Shown here one piece after another: positions 1 to 6,998 of a stretch of DNA of 10,825 nucleotides. Within the stretch, counting starts at the first letter, position 1, and every line of letters begins with the position of its first letter. The notes beneath the pieces are model-generated. The model had not been told where the DNA came from, searched no databases, and saw nothing but the letters and a program-made list of their open reading frames with translations. Both the position numbers and the translations under genes were made by a program. The stretch is from CBIHNH01 sp966211425 (GTDB lineage Bacteria > Patescibacteriota > Saccharimonadia > Saccharimonadales > Saccharimonadaceae): the NCBI GenBank assembly GCA_966211425.1, contig CBIHNH010000022.1, positions 1 through 10,825 of the forward strand. The letters run 5' to 3'.

Positions 1-39
1 TTTTCTTTTTCCCGGAAATAATAAAGGAGACCACCCAAC

Positions 40-267
40 ATGGCTGGAACTAAAGCTGGCGGCATGAAAGCTGCTCAAACTAACAAAACTCGTCACGGTA
101 GCGACTTTTACGCAAAAATCGGTGCCAAGGGCGGCATGAACGGCAACACCGGTGGCTTTGCTGCCAACCGTGACCTCGCTCGCATCGCAGGCGCTAAGGG
201 CGGCCGTATCAGCCGACGTGGCAAAGTCACGACTCAGACGGCAAAAAAGATCGACATCGTTCTCTAA
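40..267 (+). CDS. small basic KGG-motif protein (stress-protein-like)
   Basis: The product is 75 aa, rich in Gly, Ala, Lys and Arg, with no hydrophobic segment. Two copies of the short glycine motif GAKGG (about residues 28-32 and 51-55) and the Gly/Asn stretch between them match the KGG type of small hydrophilic proteins, which in other bacteria are linked to general stress (the GsiB/YciG type). The molecular role of that family is not settled; a nucleic-acid-binding or protective role is only inferred from the charge. The start is supported by AAGGAG at 24-29, ten bases before the ATG. It is followed directly by a strong terminator, so it is the last or only gene of its transcript; its promoter lies left of the window. 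A basic small ribosomal-type protein is the alternative, but I recognise no ribosomal family signature. Confidence 0.72.
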   Translation: MAGTKAGGMKAAQTNKTRHGSDFYAKIGAKGGMNGNTGGFAANRDLARIAGAKGGRISRRGKVTTQTAKKIDIVL

Positions 268-280
268 GGAACCGTCGACA

Positions 281-324
281 ACTAAAAAACCCTGTTACAT
301 AGATTTGTAGCAGGGTTTTTTAGT
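281..324. terminator. bidirectional intrinsic terminator
   Basis: An 18-bp stem (281-298 with 307-324) closes an 8-nt loop; all pairs are Watson-Crick except one G-T at 295/310. The outer part of the stem is A6 on the left and T6 on the right, so each strand reads as a GC-core hairpin followed by a T-run. It can therefore end both the KGG gene (+) and the convergent protease gene (-). The TAA stop of the minus-strand gene (324-326) begins on the last base of the stem. Confidence 0.9.
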
Positions 325-788
325 TAGGAAAGAGAGGTGCGTTTGAGACGACAGCGCCTGGCTTCGTTAACATGCCAGGTGGCGTTGCAACCGAGACACT
401 GGTAGGTGGATTCATCTGTTTGAATGCCGGTCAGTTGGCATTTTGGACAGCGACTTCGTGCATGCAGCCAGTCACGGTAGCTATCGAGCATCTCTTCGAT
501 CAGTTCAGTCTCGATCGTCAGCCCATAGCGAGGGGCGAGCGTGTCCCTGGCAAGTTCCCAGGCTTCACGTTCGATTTTTAGTAGGTTGATGTCGCGGTTA
601 TACCCCTGGTGACCCAGTAGGGCATGGGCTGTTTCGTGCAGAAGGGTTAGCCGATCGAGTGAAGAGTCGAGAGCCGCAAAATAGACGGTCTGGTTTGTTG
701 GCGACCAGTAAAAGTCATCACCCGGTTCAAACGTGACGACGGGATGATCCCGCCTGAGCTCAGTCAGCAGCAAGCTTGTCTTTGCCAT
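324..788 (-). CDS. ImmA/IrrE-like zinc metallopeptidase with C-terminal zinc ribbon
   Basis: The product is 154 aa. HETAH at residues 51-55 is an HExxH zinc-protease motif, and EREAW at 73-77 supplies the downstream Glu in the position usual for the ImmA/IrrE (DUF955) family, where the protease cleaves repressor-like regulators. After a helical stretch come two Cys pairs, CPKC (114-117) and CLGC (131-134), which look like a zinc ribbon. No helix-turn-helix domain or membrane segment is seen. The ATG lies inside the end of the upstream ROK gene (29-bp overlap) and has no clear Shine-Dalgarno site, so it is probably translated by coupling. The gene ends at the shared terminator at 281-324. Zinc-protease fold: confident. 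Substrate: unknown, and no classical ImmR-type partner is visible next to it. An alternative is an SprT-like protein, which also combines HExxH with a zinc ribbon. Confidence 0.75.
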   Translation of the reverse strand: MAKTSLLLTELRRDHPVVTFEPGDDFYWSPTNQTVYFAALDSSLDRLTLLHETAHALLGHQGYNRDINLLKIEREAWELARDTLAPRYGLTIETELIEEMLDSYRDWLHARSRCPKCQLTGIQTDESTYQCLGCNATWHVNEARRCRLKRTSLS

Positions 789-1575
789 AGTAATAGCAGC
801 CGTAGACGACGGCTTCCTCAGGGTATTCCGCCTGGCGGATCTCAGGTAGATCGATGTGTGGTGGAAGGTGTTCTTTTAGGATGCGGTTCAAGGGAACCCG
901 GTACTGTTCATAGTACGTGCCGATGCTCCCACCGATAACGATAACATCTGGTTGCAATACGGGGATGATCGCAAGAAAGCCGCGACTGATCTTGTCGGCT
1001 ATCTGGTTCCAGACCGATCGGCTCTTTATGTCGCGCGCGTACTTGCCGTAGGTGTTGTAGATGGATTTCCCAGAGGCAAAGCTCTCCCATCGCATGACGC
1101 GACCATCGTATTCAACGAGACTGTGGCCGCCTTCGCTTGCGCTCAGTCCAGGAGCGATGTGGCCGTCGAGAATGATGCCAGTGCCGATGCCGGTACTGAT
1201 AGTGACGTAGAGACAGCTACCTGGTGTTTTTCTCATCATGCGAGCCTCGGCGAGGCCGGCGAGGTTGGCATCGTTCTCGAGCCAGACAGGACAACCGAAG
1301 GCAGCCTTTAGTGGTGAAGCGATGTCAAAGTTCTGCCACGGCAAGTTACTTCCACCCCATACGATACTGTTTTTTCGAATGATACCGGGAGCACCGATGA
1401 CGATGCCATCAATATCACTCTTCGGGTATTTGTCGTGGATATGTTCGATCAGCGTCGCGAGGTATTCGTCTTCGTTTTGTGGGGTAGGGTACCGAAAGAG
1501 CTCACCGGGCTTGCCGTCCGCAGCAAAAGCGGTGATAAGTATCTTTGTCCCCCCAGTATCTACCGTCACTAACAT
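760..1575 (-). CDS. ROK-family protein (sugar kinase-like)
   Basis: The product is 271 aa with the actin/hexokinase-like ROK layout: phosphate-binding DTGGTK (6-11), APG (62-64), ENDAN (100-104) containing the expected catalytic Asp, STGIGTG (127-133) and EGGH (148-151). ROK members are cytoplasmic glucokinases, fructokinases or N-acetylhexosamine kinases, or transcriptional repressors. There is no N-terminal helix-turn-helix, so a kinase is favoured; the sugar is not predictable. The usual CxCGxxGCxE zinc cluster after the His is absent: the sequence runs from EGGH to WESFASG (163-169), keeping the Glu but not the cysteines. The start is the ATG at 1573-1575, nine bases after a -10-like box, with at best a weak GAGAG upstream. 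It overlaps the protease gene downstream by 29 bp, suggesting one transcript. Confidence 0.85.
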   Translation of the reverse strand: MLVTVDTGGTKILITAFAADGKPGELFRYPTPQNEDEYLATLIEHIHDKYPKSDIDGIVIGAPGIIRKNSIVWGGSNLPWQNFDIASPLKAAFGCPVWLENDANLAGLAEARMMRKTPGSCLYVTISTGIGTGIILDGHIAPGLSASEGGHSLVEYDGRVMRWESFASGKSIYNTYGKYARDIKSRSVWNQIADKISRGFLAIIPVLQPDVIVIGGSIGTYYEQYRVPLNRILKEHLPPHIDLPEIRQAEYPEEAVVYGCYYYGKDKLAAD

Positions 1576-1584
1576 ATAGCTCTC

Positions 1585-1593
1585 AGTGTATCA
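1585..1593 (-). promoter_or_regulatory. extended -10 promoter of the ROK gene
   Basis: Read on the minus strand, 1593-1585 is TGATACACT, an extended -10 element (TGn then TACACT). No convincing -35 box is seen 16-18 bp upstream. The last base of the box is nine bases before the ATG, which would put the RNA start within a few bases of the start codon. Confidence 0.5.
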
Positions 1594-1656
1594 GAAATCA
1601 GGCGCCGTAAGGTAGGGTAGTTTGGCTCCAGGTTGCCGGCCGACAGGCTCCGTGCA

Positions 1657-1684
1657 TTGATTATCACTCACATCCTGATATACT
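1657..1684 (+). promoter_or_regulatory. promoter of the IPATG-tail protein gene
   Basis: TTGATT (1657-1662), 16 bp spacer, then TATACT (1679-1684) preceded by TGA (1676-1678), an extended -10. The predicted start near 1691 leaves a short leader holding the AGAGGT ribosome site at 1697-1702. It is divergent from the ROK promoter; 1576-1710 holds only these two promoter regions. Confidence 0.65.
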
Positions 1685-1710
1685 AAGGTTATTAACAGAG
1701 GTACCTAGAT

Positions 1711-2163
1711 ATGCAAAGCAATCAACGCGGTGGGATCGCTAGTTTTATTGTCGTCACGCTCGTACTCGTTGGGTTGCTGGCTGGCGGTCTTTATCTGAGT
1801 AAAACCCAGGCCAGACAGGCTCGCGATACTGCGGGTTCATCTGGGCAGGTTGCCGAGGAGGCACCAAAGAAGTCAGCTGAAACACCAGCAGACGACACCT
1901 CGGGCGAGCAGGGGGCAACTACCGAAGAGTCTACTCCGTCTGCCTCTAAACCAGAGCAGGGCAGCGAGACGCCTGCTGCCAAGCCAGCACCGGCTGCGCC
2001 GTCGACTAACCGGGTTGCAAACACCGGTCCGTCTGAGTCGATCCCGGCTACTGGCTCAGGTGATGTGTTCGCGTATCTCGTTGGTTTAGTTGCGTTGGTG
2101 TATACGAGCTACCAACTTGTTCAGTCGCGTCGTTTGGTCCGCGAAAACGCGCTAAAGCGTTAG
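1711..2163 (+). CDS. small surface protein with sortase-like IPATG tail
   Basis: The product is 150 aa. Residues 9-29 form one hydrophobic segment (signal anchor or signal peptide). Residues 38-110 are a low-complexity Ala/Pro/Thr/Ser/Glu stretch, typical of an extended wall-spanning or surface linker. The C-terminus has NTGP (104-107), IPATG (111-115), a hydrophobic segment (about 119-137) and a basic end (SRRLVREN to KR). That order (LPxTG-like motif, hydrophobic stretch, positive tail) is the layout of a sortase substrate, with Ile in place of the first Leu. AGAGGT at 1697-1702 supports the ATG. No sortase gene is in the window. If it is not processed, it would be a two-pass membrane protein with a flexible loop. 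No folded domain is recognised. Confidence 0.65.
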   Translation: MQSNQRGGIASFIVVTLVLVGLLAGGLYLSKTQARQARDTAGSSGQVAEEAPKKSAETPADDTSGEQGATTEESTPSASKPEQGSETPAAKPAPAAPSTNRVANTGPSESIPATGSGDVFAYLVGLVALVYTSYQLVQSRRLVRENALKR

Positions 2164-2191
2164 TACCCGGCTTAGCCTCGGTACCCTTTTT
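2163..2191 (+). terminator. possible weak intrinsic terminator
   Basis: GTACC (2163-2167) pairs with GGTAC (2180-2184), and GGC (2169-2171) with GCC (2175-2177), leaving small internal mismatches; CCC and TTTTT (2187-2191) follow. It starts on the last base of the stop codon. The stem is imperfect, so termination is only plausible. The T-run is also the start of the next promoter. Confidence 0.45.
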
Positions 2192-2218
2192 GCATTCCCT
2201 GTCCATAAGAGGTACAAT
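2190..2218 (+). promoter_or_regulatory. promoter of rpsA (and probably infB)
   Basis: TTGCAT (2190-2195), 17 bp spacer, TACAAT (2213-2218). The -10 is good and the -35 matches only the first three bases of TTGACA. The predicted RNA start is near 2225, giving a leader of about 113 nt before the rpsA ATG. Confidence 0.6.
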
Positions 2219-2224
2219 AGGAGT

Positions 2225-2337
2225 AATTCTTCCCTGGGCGCCTTGACGTTACACAGTGACGTCTGAGTTTGTTCGGAAGAAAATACATTTGAAGGGAGTT
2301 TGATAGGACTTACCAAAAACCTATCACAAAGAACTAT
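2225..2337 (+). promoter_or_regulatory. structured 5' leader of rpsA with displaced ribosome site
   Basis: Two hairpins are visible: 2245-2252 with 2256-2263 (8 bp including one G-T, 3-nt loop) and 2301-2307 with 2320-2326 (TGATAGG/CCTATCA, perfect 7 bp, 12-nt loop). The only good Shine-Dalgarno-like sequence, AAGGGAG at 2292-2298, lies just before the second hairpin and about 39 bases before the ATG. Folding the hairpin would shorten the gap to roughly 13 nt. No in-frame ATG, GTG or TTG lies between it and the ATG. In E. coli the rpsA leader is also a weak-SD, multi-hairpin region used for autoregulation by S1; a similar role here is inference. Confidence 0.5.
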
Positions 2338-3399
2338 ATGGCTACAGCCAAAACTATTACGATGGACGAACTGCTCGCTGGCGAGTCGGTTGGTCATCTC
2401 ACACAGGGAGAAGTCGTCGACGGAACGATCATGAGCGTGCGCAAGCATGAAGTATTGATCGACCTCGGCCCACTCGGCGTTGGATTCGTTCCGCGTCGCG
2501 AAATTGGCTTCGGACAAAAACTAGAAGAAGGGGCAAGCGTTACTGCCAGTGTCGTCGATACTGAGCTCGATAACGGCTACTCACTCCTCAGCCTGCGTAA
2601 AGCAGCCAAGGACCGTGGCTGGGACGAAGTTCAGCGTATCGTTGACGACGGCGAGACGATCGAAGTCACCGCATACGACGCAAACCGCGGTGGTCTATTG
2701 ATCGAGCTCGAGGGCGTCCGAGGATTCCTGCCTGTCTCACAGCTCAGTGCTGAACACTACCCACGCGTAGGCAGCTCTGACAAGGACGAGATCCTGCAGC
2801 GCCTCAACAGCCTCGTCGGGAAAGCTATCAAGGTTCGTATCCTCGATGCTGACCGCAAGGCAAACAAGCTTATCTTCTCCGAGAAGGAAGCAATCAAAGA
2901 AGGTCTCGCTGACCGATTCGAGAAACTCAAGGTTGGCGACACGGTGAGCGGCGTCGTGACCGGTGTCGTAGACTTTGGTGCATTCGTTAACGTCGAAGGT
3001 ATCGAAGGTCTGATCCACATCTCTGAGATCAGCTGGGAACGCGTTAACAACCCTGGTGACTACGTCAAGGTTGGCGACAACGTCGAAGCCAAGATTATCG
3101 CGATCGACAAGGACCGCCTGAGCCTCAGCCTCAAGCAGCTCCAAGCAGATCCTTGGATGAAGGAAGTCGATGAGTTCAAAAAGGGCACCAGTGTCGAAGG
3201 TACGGTTACTCGTATCACGCCGTTTGGTGCATTTGTTCAGATCAGCCCAGCCGTCGAAGCTCTGGTTCACGTCAGTGAGCTTGGTGAAGGCGAAGGCGCT
3301 GACCCTGAGAAGGTATTCAAGCTCAATGAACGCAAGCAGTTCAAGGTGCTTGATGTAGATAAAGAGAATAGGAAAATATCTCTTAGTCTCAAGAAATAG
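2338..3399 (+). CDS. rpsA: 30S ribosomal protein S1
   Basis: The product is 353 aa with four S1 (OB-fold) RNA-binding repeats: about residues 20-88 (GEVVDGTIMSV), 104-185 (a diverged copy), 199-267 (GDTVSGVVTGVVDFGAFV with GLIHISEIS) and 283-352 (GTSVEGTVTRITPFGAFV with ALVHVSEL). S1 binds mRNA on the small ribosomal subunit and helps load structured or weak-SD messages. E. coli S1 has six repeats; shorter four-repeat forms occur in Gram-positive and other lineages. There is no KH domain, so this is not NusA, although it sits directly before infB where nusA often lies. The ATG is the only possible start, yet it has no Shine-Dalgarno site at normal distance. It is probably cotranscribed with infB (81 bp between the genes, no terminator with a T-run). 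Confidence 0.92.
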   Translation: MATAKTITMDELLAGESVGHLTQGEVVDGTIMSVRKHEVLIDLGPLGVGFVPRREIGFGQKLEEGASVTASVVDTELDNGYSLLSLRKAAKDRGWDEVQRIVDDGETIEVTAYDANRGGLLIELEGVRGFLPVSQLSAEHYPRVGSSDKDEILQRLNSLVGKAIKVRILDADRKANKLIFSEKEAIKEGLADRFEKLKVGDTVSGVVTGVVDFGAFVNVEGIEGLIHISEISWERVNNPGDYVKVGDNVEAKIIAIDKDRLSLSLKQLQADPWMKEVDEFKKGTSVEGTVTRITPFGAFVQISPAVEALVHVSELGEGEGADPEKVFKLNERKQFKVLDVDKENRKISLSLKK

Positions 3400-3402
3400 C
3401 CG

Positions 3403-3458
3403 TCTAGCGGTTGAGGGTAGATGAGTCCGCTCGTCTACCCGACTACCGTTGAACTAGA
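3403..3458 (+). promoter_or_regulatory. stable hairpin element between rpsA and infB
   Basis: An 11-bp stem (3415-3425 with 3430-3440, one G-T pair at 3422/3433) is capped by the tetraloop TCCG, a UNCG-type loop in RNA. It can be extended outward by CGG 3408-3410 with CCG 3446-3448 and TCTAG 3403-3407 with CTAGA 3454-3458. No T-run follows, so it is not a classical terminator. It may act in mRNA processing, stabilisation or partial attenuation between the two genes; this role is inferred. Confidence 0.6.
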
Positions 3459-3480
3459 GATTAATAAAAGGAGCTCCATT

Positions 3481-5247
3481 GTGGCCGAAAAAGTACTACA
3501 GGTTGCCGAAACCATCACCGTTGGCGAACTCGCCGAAAAACTCGACCTGCCGGTAACGAAACTGGTCGGAGAGCTCTTTAAGAACGGCATCGCGGCTACG
3601 GTCAATCAGCGCATCGACATCGAAACCGCGCAGATTATCGTTGATGAGCTTGGTCTGGAAGTTACTCTCGAGCAGCGCGCCGCCGATGCTGTCGAGAAAC
3701 AAGAGCGTGTTCTGAGCGAAAGTGCCGCCGAACGTCCGCCGATCGTTGCGGTCATGGGTCATGTTGACCACGGTAAAACCAGTTTGCTCGACGCACTACT
3801 CGAGACTAAAGTGACCGAGGGTGAGGCAGGTGGTATCACGCAGCACATCAGCGCCTATCAAACGGTCCGTCGTGACCGCTCTATTACGCTACTTGATACG
3901 CCGGGCCACGAAGCATTTTCTGCGCTCCGTCAACACGGTGCAGCACTGACTGACGTCGTTATTATCGTGGTTGCCGCTGACGATGGGGTTATGCCGCAAA
4001 CAATTGAGGCGATCAAGTTTGCCCGTTCTGCAAACGCCAAAATGGTCGTCGCCATCAACAAGATGGACAAAGAGACCGCAAATCCTGGTCTCGTCAAAGG
4101 CCAGCTCGCTGAACACCAAGTTATCTCTGACGACAAGACCTGGGGCGGAGACGTTCCGATGGTTGAAGTCAGTGCAAAAACCGGCACTGGTCTCGATGAT
4201 TTGCTCGATACCGTACTGCTCGTAGCGGACCTCGAAGAACTCAAAGCAGACGTCGATGTTCCGGCGGAAGGCCTGGTTATCGAGTCACACATGGAAATCG
4301 GCAAGGGTCCTGTCGTATCAGTTCTGATTCAGCATGGCGAACTCAAGGTCGGTCAATTTGTCGTTGCCGGCACCACCTATGCAAAGGTGCGGACACAGCT
4401 TGATTTTGCTGGTCGTCCGCTCGCAGTCGCAGGCCCCGCCACCCCGGCAATCATCACCGGTTTCAAAGAAGTTCCAAGTTTTGGTGACCACTTTATCATC
4501 GTAAAAAATGAAAAAGTCGCACGCGCAGAAGTAGAAAAGCACAAACTCAGTGCTGAGCGCGACAAAGTCCAGTCCAGCGTCACCGGCTCTGATCTGCTTC
4601 GCATGATGAACAAGCAGGCCGCATCGCAGGACGTAAACGTTATCGTAAAAGCCGACGTACAGGGCTCACTCACTTCTGTTACTGATAGTCTCAAGCTCCT
4701 CGAGAACGAAGAGTTGGTGGTCCGCATCCTTAGCTCCGGTGTCGGTAGTATATCGGAAAATGATGTCCGCCTAGCCGCCGGTTCGAACGCGGTGATCTAC
4801 GGCTTTAACGTCCAGCTACCGCCCGCTGTGAAGCGTCTCGCCGCTCGCGACAAAGTTAGTATCCGTATTTTCAAAGTTATCTACGAGCTCCTCGATGATG
4901 TCCGCCAGGTTATGGAGAGCATGCTGGCGCCCGAAGTCGTTGAGACTGAGACCGGTGAACTCAAGGTTCTCGGCGTTTTCCTGACGACACGCGACCAGGT
5001 TATCTGTGGTGGTGAAGTGCTGCGGGGTAAAGTCACTCCCGGAACTCTAGCTCGCCTAATTCGCGACAAGGAAACCGTCGCCGAAGTCGAAGTTATGAAG
5101 GTTCAACGCCAACAGCAGGAGGCCAAAGAAGTCTTCGAAGGCGAGCAGTGTGGTCTCGAGCTCAAAACCACTGGCAAGCTCGTGGTCGAAGAGAACGACC
5201 GTCTCGAGTTCTTTACCCGAGAACTCAAAAAGCGCACCCTGGCGTAG
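3481..5247 (+). CDS. infB: translation initiation factor IF-2
   Basis: IF-2 is the GTPase that places fMet-tRNA on the 30S subunit and promotes subunit joining. Counting from the GTG start the product is 588 aa. Residues about 1-60 are one IF2_N-type helical domain. The GTPase domain has G1 GHVDHGKT (93-100), G3 DTPGH (139-143), G4 NKMD (193-196) and G5 SAK (231-233). Domain II, C1 (NVIVKADVQGSL, about 410-421) and the C-terminal beta-barrel C2 follow. The long charged N-terminal region of most bacterial IF-2 proteins is missing, giving a compact form. The start is GTG at 3481, because AAGGAG at 3468-3473 lies seven bases before it; an in-frame ATG at 3421 sits inside the hairpin stem and has no ribosome site. 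rbfA and truB, frequent neighbours, do not follow. Confidence 0.97.
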   Translation: MAEKVLQVAETITVGELAEKLDLPVTKLVGELFKNGIAATVNQRIDIETAQIIVDELGLEVTLEQRAADAVEKQERVLSESAAERPPIVAVMGHVDHGKTSLLDALLETKVTEGEAGGITQHISAYQTVRRDRSITLLDTPGHEAFSALRQHGAALTDVVIIVVAADDGVMPQTIEAIKFARSANAKMVVAINKMDKETANPGLVKGQLAEHQVISDDKTWGGDVPMVEVSAKTGTGLDDLLDTVLLVADLEELKADVDVPAEGLVIESHMEIGKGPVVSVLIQHGELKVGQFVVAGTTYAKVRTQLDFAGRPLAVAGPATPAIITGFKEVPSFGDHFIIVKNEKVARAEVEKHKLSAERDKVQSSVTGSDLLRMMNKQAASQDVNVIVKADVQGSLTSVTDSLKLLENEELVVRILSSGVGSISENDVRLAAGSNAVIYGFNVQLPPAVKRLAARDKVSIRIFKVIYELLDDVRQVMESMLAPEVVETETGELKVLGVFLTTRDQVICGGEVLRGKVTPGTLARLIRDKETVAEVEVMKVQRQQQEAKEVFEGEQCGLELKTTGKLVVEENDRLEFFTRELKKRTLA

Positions 5248-5260
5248 TCTACCCTCTATA

Positions 5261-5289
5261 TTGACATATACAACGTTTTATGCTACAAT
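5261..5289 (+). promoter_or_regulatory. strong promoter of the LysM-protein gene
   Basis: TTGACA (5261-5266, perfect), 17 bp spacer, TACAAT (5284-5289) with the extended TGC at 5281-5283. It starts only 14 bp after the infB stop codon. The predicted RNA start near 5296 gives a leader of about 19 nt without a clear Shine-Dalgarno site. Confidence 0.85.
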
Positions 5290-5314
5290 CTTGGTATTAA
5301 CTAAGCGAAGCGTC

Positions 5315-6979
5315 ATGTCAGAACATAATCTCGATACCCTAGACTCCCTCCTCAATCCTCCTAGTATCCTCGATAAGCTCGATGATGAACTTCGTGATGA
5401 ATTCTGGGGTATCGTCAACCGCATCGAAACTGACTACAAAACGTATCTCGACTCACCCGAAAGTATGCCGCAGGAGTTGAAGGAAGGCCTTGAGGGCGTA
5501 TTACCCGAAGACTTTGAGGCCGAATTGGCACGAGCATGCGTCGTACAGGGGATTGCTGATCTCTCAGACCAGAACACTGCCTCAGATGAAGACAAGCGGG
5601 TTGTAAATGAATTCCGCGAGATTGCATTCAATCATATCGCTCCGAGCCCCGAGAGTCAGGAGCAAGACGGTCTCCCTGAGCTGACAGACGAGTTCAAGGC
5701 TGAGATGAAAACCGAGCTACATGGCCTAGCTGATGCATATGCCACCAAGCTTGCGAAGGAGAGTGATCGCTCGCTCGGACAGCTCTTTCATGAACTTTCA
5801 ACTCGACGGATCAAGGAAGACTTGAGTGATATGATGGGCGGCATCGCGACGATTTTATCAGACGAGTGTGACCGACTCGGTGCTTCTAAAGAACAGCGTG
5901 ATCAGCTGATTGAACAAGCGCTACAGGATGTGACCGACCGTGTCGTCAGCGAGATGGCGGACGCCAGGCTCAAGGATTATGAGGAGTCTTCTACTGCGAA
6001 ACAGTTTGTCTATAAGAAATGGGAGCAGTGGAACGGGGAAGGTTTTCGCGGTAAGCTTAAAAAAGGTGCGGTTTTCGCTTTTGCGGGTATTGGAATGGGC
6101 GCCGTTATAGCTCCTCTCGCCGGTGCCGTCGCCGGGGCCGGTATTATTGGCACAGCTACCGCAATTAGTGCACGCTCTCTCCTCCGCAGCCTTGCATCAT
6201 CACACCTCGATAACAAGTCAGATGCCCCTCGGCGCGCAGACCTGCAGAACGATGAAATCATTCATGCACTGAAAGAATTTAAAACGTCACGCGAAAAAAA
6301 TCGCTCGCTTGATAAGCCTCCTATCGTTCGCGGCGCTTCGAGCGCTGAGCTCCTAGGTGTTATCGATAAAAAAGTTGAGAAATATCGAAAGCGCAACCGA
6401 AACAGGATCCTTGGAGGGACTGCTATCGCGATGTCTGCCGGTCTTGTGAGCGGAACCCTTGCGGACTTTATGACTCAATCAGCATTTGCCGGTAGCCCAA
6501 ACGGTTCCGACACTATGACGGATCTACGGGCCATAAATGAAGCCGGGAGGCAAGACATGGGCCCGGCTCTTCCGGCTAACTTGGATACTATAGGAAGACA
6601 AGATATGGGCCCAGCATTTACCGATGTTGGTTCGGGAGATTTCCGTCAGGACATGGGTCCAGCCATTGGCGTTGACGCGCAGGATATTAGTAATCCTACT
6701 GGTCGTGGAGAAATGTTCAACGGTTATCATGGTACACGTGAACTTACCCCACAGGGGCAAAAAGCCATACTGAAGGATCTCAGTGGTCATCGGGTCAAAG
6801 CCGGAGAGAGCCTATGGAGCCTATCGGAACGGGCTCTTGAAGCGAAAGGTATTACGAATCCTACAGTGTATGAGATCGACGCAACGAAAGACATGCTGCT
6901 AAGTGAGCTTAACCATTCAAGCGCGGTTGACGCCAAAGGTATGCTCCAGGCAGGCGCAGTCCTTCGTTTTCCGAGATAA
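5315..6979 (+). CDS. membrane-associated protein with RQDMGPA repeats and C-terminal LysM-like domain
   Basis: The product is 554 aa from the ATG at 5315, which lies just after a strong promoter; the open frame extends upstream, but that part overlaps infB. Residues 1-245 are acidic and helical, of unknown family. Residues 251-285 are a Gly/Ala-rich hydrophobic stretch that could form a membrane hairpin. A basic helical region follows, then a second hydrophobic stretch (364-384) ending near an AFAG signal-cleavage-like site. RQDMGPA occurs at 412-418, 428-434 and 444-450. The last 64 residues, beginning HRVKAGESLWSLSE (492-505), resemble a LysM domain, which binds peptidoglycan or related glycans. 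A job at the envelope is inferred: cytoplasmic N-part, membrane middle, wall-facing C-end. The ribosome site is weak. I do not recognise a named family for the whole protein. Confidence 0.75.
   Translation: MSEHNLDTLDSLLNPPSILDKLDDELRDEFWGIVNRIETDYKTYLDSPESMPQELKEGLEGVLPEDFEAELARACVVQGIADLSDQNTASDEDKRVVNEFREIAFNHIAPSPESQEQDGLPELTDEFKAEMKTELHGLADAYATKLAKESDRSLGQLFHELSTRRIKEDLSDMMGGIATILSDECDRLGASKEQRDQLIEQALQDVTDRVVSEMADARLKDYEESSTAKQFVYKKWEQWNGEGFRGKLKKGAVFAFAGIGMGAVIAPLAGAVAGAGIIGTATAISARSLLRSLASSHLDNKSDAPRRADLQNDEIIHALKEFKTSREKNRSLDKPPIVRGASSAELLGVIDKKVEKYRKRNRNRILGGTAIAMSAGLVSGTLADFMTQSAFAGSPNGSDTMTDLRAINEAGRQDMGPALPANLDTIGRQDMGPAFTDVGSGDFRQDMGPAIGVDAQDISNPTGRGEMFNGYHGTRELTPQGQKAILKDLSGHRVKAGESLWSLSERALEAKGITNPTVYEIDATKDMLLSELNHSSAVDAKGMLQAGAVLRFPR
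6548..6664 (+). repeat. three coding copies of the RQDMGPA heptapeptide, 16-residue period
   Basis: Copies are at 6548-6568, 6596-6616 and 6644-6664, exactly 48 bp apart. The peptide is identical in all three, while the DNA differs at synonymous positions in most codons (for example AGG, AGA and CGT for the Arg; CCG, CCA, CCA for the Pro). The repeat is therefore kept at protein level and is not a recent DNA duplication. Confidence 0.9.
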
Positions 6980-6998
6980 CTATATCCAGAGTATTTTA

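Noticed and set aside
3415..3440. Hairpin as rpsA terminator
   Set aside because: No T-run follows, and infB lacks another visible promoter.
3421..3480. 60-base upstream extension of IF-2 from an ATG
   Set aside because: The ATG lies in a hairpin stem without a ribosome site, and the GTG at 3481 has AAGGAG at seven bases and begins the IF2_N domain.
5150..5314. 55-residue N-terminal extension of the LysM protein
   Set aside because: It overlaps infB in another frame and precedes the strong promoter at 5261-5289.
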